Positions 60,492-64,000 of a stretch of DNA of 64,000 nt are shown here, piece by piece. Positions within the stretch are counted from its first letter, which is position 1; every line of letters starts with the position of its first letter. Source of the DNA: an uncultured Bacteroides sp. (GTDB lineage: Bacteria > Bacteroidota > Bacteroidia > Bacteroidales > Bacteroidaceae); assembly GCA_902388495.1 (NCBI GenBank), contig CABMPP010000001.1, positions 186,001 to 250,000 on the forward strand. Direction: 5' to 3'. The position numbers and the translations under genes were made by a program. The notes under the pieces are model-generated. The model was not told the DNA's origin, did no database searches, and worked only from the letters and a program-made list of their open reading frames with translations.

Positions 60492-62192
60492 TCATCCTAT
60501 ATTATTGATAAAGTGTTCATATAGCGAACTCTTGGGAGGTAGTGTTATATTTAGTTTTTGTCTTAAGCGGGAATGTTTAGTTTTGACAGAATCAGGCATA
60601 ATATTGAGTAGCTTTGCTTCCTCATTACTGTCGAATGCAAACATGTATAGGCAGCAGTATCTCCATTCTTGTTCCGACAGATTAGGGCATAGACTATACA
60701 CATAGGTATAAAAAGTTGGATAAATGAAGGTAATTTCATGTGTGATGCGTTCCCAAAGTTTGTCTGTGATAATTGTTTTATCATTCTTTGGCGTCTTTGA
60801 ATTGGCAAGTCGTGCCAGCTCTTTATATAGGTCAGAGTCCGTCAACATTTTACGTTGTAACTTTTGGTAATTTGCTGATAGGGTAGCAACTTCTGCTTCT
60901 AATGCTTTATATTCATTCTTTTCTTTTTGTGTTTCTATCAATATCGCCTTCTTCTTTTCTAATTCGCTAGCGAGATGAAGTATTTTTATTTGAGCATGAT
61001 TTAGTTCTATTTCTTTTTCTTGATTTTTTTCTTTGGCTTTCTTTTTATACAATTGATAGCTGATAGATGTTATGATTAAGAGCAGAACACTAACTGTCAG
61101 AATTAAGATATGTCTCTGTTGGGTTGATTTTAGCTTCTCATTTTCTTTTTGAGTTTTTAGGTAGTTGTATTTAGACTCTATGGTTAGTATTTGGGATTGG
61201 GTTTCAGCATATATGACGGAGTCTAATATTAGGCTGCATTCTTCTAGATTCTCCAAAGCTTGTTTATAATCTTTTTGGACTTTATTTATTTGATAATATA
61301 AATCCTTTATGGTGTATGTGTACTTAGAAGTATCTAGTGGCAGCTTCTTTAAGAGTTCGTAAGCCTTGTGAATAGAATCTGAATTGATGTATGCTTGAAT
61401 GAGGGCGGCATTGTTCGGGATACTTTTGTTATCTTGCCGTATTGCCCGTTTTAAATATTGTATCGCTTTGCCATATTCCTCTTGCAGTGAGTAAATATTT
61501 CCTAAAGAATTATTTATGGAAGATTTCAGTTCGTCATCCTTTGATAAATGTGTGGCTAATGAATCTGCCAGGAGCATGATGCTTTCTGCTGCATTGAGAG
61601 AATCCATCAGTGCATACCCGCGTCCGATGTCTCTGAGTGCACAGATATAACTATCTGTCTTGTCGATGGATTTGAAAAGGTCGGCGGCAATCTTATATTT
61701 GTTTATGGCAATGGAATACATGGATTTACTTTCATACAGTGCTGCTATGTAGGAGTTAGTGTGTCCTGCAAGGTTGTAAAGCTTGTGTTTCTCAGTGATG
61801 TCCAAAGTATTTGTGTATGTTGTCATTGCCTTGTCTTTATCGCCTTCTTCAGCATAGCTACGTCCCAGATAGAGCATGACTTGCGCCTTATCTTCTGCTG
61901 TGCCGTACTTTGAAAACCATCTGTTGGCTTTTTCCATGTAGAACGGGGCCGGGAGTGGGGTATAAATCTTGTCTGCAATCTTGCCGGACAGCATGCACCA
62001 ACGCGAGAAATTTCTTTCGTTCAGGCTGTCTGGAGCTAATATTACATTCAGCGTGCAGAGGGCACTATCGGGATTTACCTCAATGAGGCTTGCTGCTTCA
62101 TTCAGTATTTTGTTGGCAGTAATGTCTTGCTGATTGTGGCATCCGGTGAGAAAGAAGAGGATGGCAATCAGGTAATTCAGCGCATTTTTCAT
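60492..62192 (-). CDS. Envelope-spanning TPR regulator with C-terminal HTH, lipoprotein-type start
   Basis: A 566-residue protein: lipobox-like MKNALNYLIAILFFLTGC (Cys18), TPR repeats ~25-320, transmembrane helix ~361-381 (ILILTVSVLLLIITSISY), coiled coil ~385-450, and a C-terminal HTH region ~505-566 (EWRYCCLYMFAFDSNEEAKLLN, then SVKTKHSRLRQKLNI). The design is the same as the protein at 46491, except that the N terminus may be lipidated. It is the upstream neighbour of the C10 protease unit on the same strand, has its own promoter, and is the best candidate regulator for that unit. Confidence 0.85.
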   Translation of the reverse strand: MKNALNYLIAILFFLTGCHNQQDITANKILNEAASLIEVNPDSALCTLNVILAPDSLNERNFSRWCMLSGKIADKIYTPLPAPFYMEKANRWFSKYGTAEDKAQVMLYLGRSYAEEGDKDKAMTTYTNTLDITEKHKLYNLAGHTNSYIAALYESKSMYSIAINKYKIAADLFKSIDKTDSYICALRDIGRGYALMDSLNAAESIMLLADSLATHLSKDDELKSSINNSLGNIYSLQEEYGKAIQYLKRAIRQDNKSIPNNAALIQAYINSDSIHKAYELLKKLPLDTSKYTYTIKDLYYQINKVQKDYKQALENLEECSLILDSVIYAETQSQILTIESKYNYLKTQKENEKLKSTQQRHILILTVSVLLLIITSISYQLYKKKAKEKNQEKEIELNHAQIKILHLASELEKKKAILIETQKEKNEYKALEAEVATLSANYQKLQRKMLTDSDLYKELARLANSKTPKNDKTIITDKLWERITHEITFIYPTFYTYVYSLCPNLSEQEWRYCCLYMFAFDSNEEAKLLNIMPDSVKTKHSRLRQKLNITLPPKSSLYEHFINNIG

Positions 62193-62220
62193 GTACAGTT
62201 TGAGTTGTTTATTCTTAGTG

Positions 62221-62228
62221 CAAAGTTA
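62221..62228 (-). promoter_or_regulatory. -7 element (TAACTTTG) of the TPR-HTH regulator gene
   Basis: CAAAGTTA on the + strand reads TAACTTTG on the - strand, 28 nt before the ATG at 62192. It is identical to the box at 60349. Confidence 0.55.
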
Positions 62229-62357
62229 AAGTTTTTTTGTTTTTTAGCTGCTTTCTTCTGCGTTTTTCTGTCGTTGAATTACTTTTTTCTTCATTCATAC
62301 ACTTTATATCTTTCTTCTTTATCAGATATGAATTTCACAGTTCTTATGTCTTTGTTT

Positions 62358-62510
62358 CCGTTCCCTATGGAGACACTTCCGTTCCCATGTGTGGAAACTG
62401 TCGTTCCCATAAGAGGAAACGCTCGTTCCCATTAAAGGAAACTGTCGTTCCCACAAGGAGAAACTGGCGTTCCTGCGCGCGGAAACGCTAGTTTCCTAGT
62501 GGTAGGAAAC
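62358..62510. repeat. Intergenic array of seven units with a 22-bp period
   Basis: Unit starts are 62358, 62379, 62401, 62423, 62445, 62467 and 62489 (spacings 21, then 22 throughout). The core is CGTTCCC, about 6-7 variable bases, then GGAAAC; GTTCCC and GGAAAC can pair with one G-U, so each unit could form a short hairpin. The last units are more diverged. The array lies in the 445-bp gap 62193-62637 between the regulator promoter and the terminator at 62547; nothing else is recognisable there. Confidence 0.88.
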
Positions 62511-62546
62511 CGCAACGCATTAGTTATCAGAGAGAAAGTGTATATG

Positions 62547-62614
62547 AAAAGACCGTGTTTCAAGCCTTTTTCCCTTCTGAAAGAAAGGGAGAAAGACGTG
62601 AAGCACGGTCTTTA
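62547..62614 (-). terminator. Terminator of the ftsZ-yqeY end
   Basis: AAAAGACCGTGTTTCA (62547-62562) pairs with TGAAGCACGGTCTTT (62600-62614) with one G-U pair. On the - strand the stem is followed by a T-containing tract. It lies 24 bp past the YqeY-gene stop. Confidence 0.82.
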
Positions 62615-62637
62615 TAACAAGAAAAGCTTGGGGCTGA

Positions 62638-63087
62638 TTATCCCAACAGTTCTTTTACTTTGGCTGAGATGGCACGGCCTTCGGCAAGTCCGGCAAGTTT
62701 CTTGCTGGCTACGCCCATGACTTTGCCCATGTCTTTGCCGCCGGTAGCACCTGTTTCGGCAATGATTTCTTTTAGTGCGGCTTCCAACTCTTCGGGAGTC
62801 ATCTGCTTGGGCAGGTAGGCTTCCATTACCTTTACTTGTGCCAGTTCGGCATCTGCCAGGTCTTGGCGGCCTTGTTGTACGTATATCTCGGCTGCATCTT
62901 TGCCTTGCTTGGTCAGTTTCTGAACAATCTTCATAGCATCTGCATCGCTCAGTGTATCGTTGGCTCCCGGGGCGGTTTTGGCTTCCAGGAATACTTTCTT
63001 GATATTTCTCAGAGTGTCGAGCGCCACTTTATCTTTGGCTTTCATTGCGGTTTTAATGTCTTCGCTGACTCTTTCAAATAAATCCAT
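62638..63087 (-). CDS. GatB/YqeY-domain protein
   Basis: 149 residues of the YqeY family, related to the C-terminal tail domain of GatB: MDLFERVSEDIKTAMKAKDKVALDTLRNIKK, then EAYLPKQMTPEELEAALKEII and GKVMGVASKKLAGLAEGRAIS. It is all helical with no signal. The family may act on or bind tRNA, but its function is not settled. It lies 41 bp after ftsZ on the same strand, an arrangement common in Bacteroidota, and is probably co-transcribed with it. Confidence 0.93.
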   Translation of the reverse strand: MDLFERVSEDIKTAMKAKDKVALDTLRNIKKVFLEAKTAPGANDTLSDADAMKIVQKLTKQGKDAAEIYVQQGRQDLADAELAQVKVMEAYLPKQMTPEELEAALKEIIAETGATGGKDMGKVMGVASKKLAGLAEGRAISAKVKELLG

Positions 63088-63128
63088 AAGGCTATTTTGC
63101 TTTTAAGTTATTGTTCAATAAATGGGAT

Positions 63129-64000
63129 TTAGAAGGTGATGACTCCTCCTTCATTGGCTTCACTCTCCTTCGCCGCTTCCGTAGCCAGCATGCTTTCCGT
63201 TTCGGCTTTCACCCGGATGTTGGTCAGGGTACTCTTGTCGCGGGAGTATGTGGGGGAGTTCTCTACCATGCTGATGATGTCGGCATTGTCCAGATCTTCG
63301 GGGTTGAAGATGTAGATGTGGCGACGTCTTGTATGCAGGTGTCTGGTGTTGGCATCCTTGCCGTAGTACACTTCACGACGGTTGCGCTTCTGTTCTTCCT
63401 CTTCCTCCAGTTCGGCAAGGCGCTGTTGCTCTTCGGCGGTGCGCTGGGTGATGCGGTCGTCCATCTCCTTCATGTGGATGTCCTGGATACCGAAGCCGGT
63501 GGCAAGCAAAGTGATCTTTACTTTCTGCTCCAGCTTGTCGTCGATGGCCATACCAAATTTGGTCTCGAAGTCGCGGCTGAAACGGTTCATAAACTCTTTC
63601 ACTTCGTCCATTTCGCTCATCATCAGCTTGTGTTGCGAACTGTAGGAGATGTTGAGCAGTACCTTCTTGGAGTTGAAGATGTCGTTGTTGTTCAGCAACG
63701 GAGAGTGCTGCGCGTTCTTGATGGCTTCGCTCACGCGGTTGTCGCCTTCGCCGTAGCCGGTACTCATGATGGCTACGCCGCCGTCTTTCAGCACCGTCTT
63801 CACGTCGTTGAAGTCGAGGTTTACCTTTCCGTGCAGAGTGATGATTTCGGCAATGCTCTTGGCGGCTACCGAGAGGGTGTCGTCGGCCTTGTCGAAGGCG
63901 TCGTCTACGGAGAGTTCGCTGTATATTTCGCTCAGTTTCTCGTTGTTGATGACCAGCAGGGCGTCTACGTGCTTGCTGATTTCTTCTACACCGTCCAGCG
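63129..64000 (-). CDS. ftsZ: Cell division protein FtsZ, C-terminal part
   Basis: The - strand frame is open from the window edge, giving ~290 C-terminal residues. Visible are the end of the GTPase domain (DALLVINNEKLSEIYS, ADDTLSVAAKSIAEIITLHGKVNLDFNDVKTVLKDGGVAIMSTGYGEG) and the second FtsZ domain (ITLLATGFGI at ~130 from the internal Met). The linker then becomes highly charged and coiled (EEQQRLAELEEEEEQKRNRREVYYG), followed by DLDNADIISMVENSPTYSRDK and a short acidic tail. The N-terminal GTP-binding loop lies outside the window. FtsZ polymerises into the division ring. Confidence 0.96.
   Translation of the reverse strand, partial: LDGVEEISKHVDALLVINNEKLSEIYSELSVDDAFDKADDTLSVAAKSIAEIITLHGKVNLDFNDVKTVLKDGGVAIMSTGYGEGDNRVSEAIKNAQHSPLLNNNDIFNSKKVLLNISYSSQHKLMMSEMDEVKEFMNRFSRDFETKFGMAIDDKLEQKVKITLLATGFGIQDIHMKEMDDRITQRTAEEQQRLAELEEEEEQKRNRREVYYGKDANTRHLHTRRRHIYIFNPEDLDNADIISMVENSPTYSRDKSTLTNIRVKAETESMLATEAAKESEANEGGVITF

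Overview
The window reads as a chromosome segment of a gut Bacteroides or close relative. The grounds are two SusC/SusD outer-membrane pairs, many secreted glycosidases, Bacteroidota-type promoters (TTTG about 17-19 nt before TAnnTTTG) in front of many genes, weak Shine-Dalgarno sites, and housekeeping proteins (GyrB, IF-2, FtsZ, SufBCDS) of Bacteroidota type. I cannot name the species from sequence alone.

Layout. (1) 1-16233, + strand: a polysaccharide utilisation locus with the end of a SusC, a SusD, a surface lipoprotein, three GH3 glycosidases, three CE1-type esterases (two of them tandem paralogues) and a GH29 alpha-L-fucosidase. No endo-acting glycanase and no regulator lie inside the window. 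(2) 16628-21709: the rimP-nusA-infB operon, with a consensus promoter and a terminator-like hairpin in its leader. (3) 21719-27056: cvpA then sufBCDS for Fe-S cluster assembly, followed by an AT-rich AlbA_2-type gene carrying a 5x12-bp in-frame repeat. (4) 28922-33323: a TPR sensor kinase (-) and a membrane pyrophosphatase (+). (5) 33505-44461, - strand: SusC, SusD, a split lysine exporter LysO, a GH2 beta-galactosidase and a GH63-like glucosidase. (6) 44997-50964: a frameshifted DUF1016 nuclease gene, a TPR-TM-HTH regulator, rnhB, an AAA ATPase and corA. (7) 51234-57434: gpmI, a DUF3109 gene, a 330-bp nested inverted repeat, gyrB, rpsT, tRNA-Glu and recO. (8) 57495-62192: an AT-rich unit with a C10 cysteine protease, a DUF3244 protein, a lipoprotein and a second TPR-TM-HTH regulator. 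(9) 62638-64000: a YqeY-domain gene and the 3' end of ftsZ.

The most unusual signal is not in the genes. Four separate intergenic gaps (16418-16474, 33373-33482, 46182-46269, 62358-62510) each hold a short degenerate tandem array with a 22-bp period, and a fifth gap (7195-7249) holds one with an 11-bp period. The unit sequence differs completely between loci, but the period is conserved and most units carry a short dyad. No standard feature class explains this shared design.

Other points of note are a one-base T7 frameshift in the DUF1016 gene, promoters interleaved with terminator hairpins inside the PUL, the mosaic CE1 duplication, and two envelope-spanning TPR-HTH regulators.
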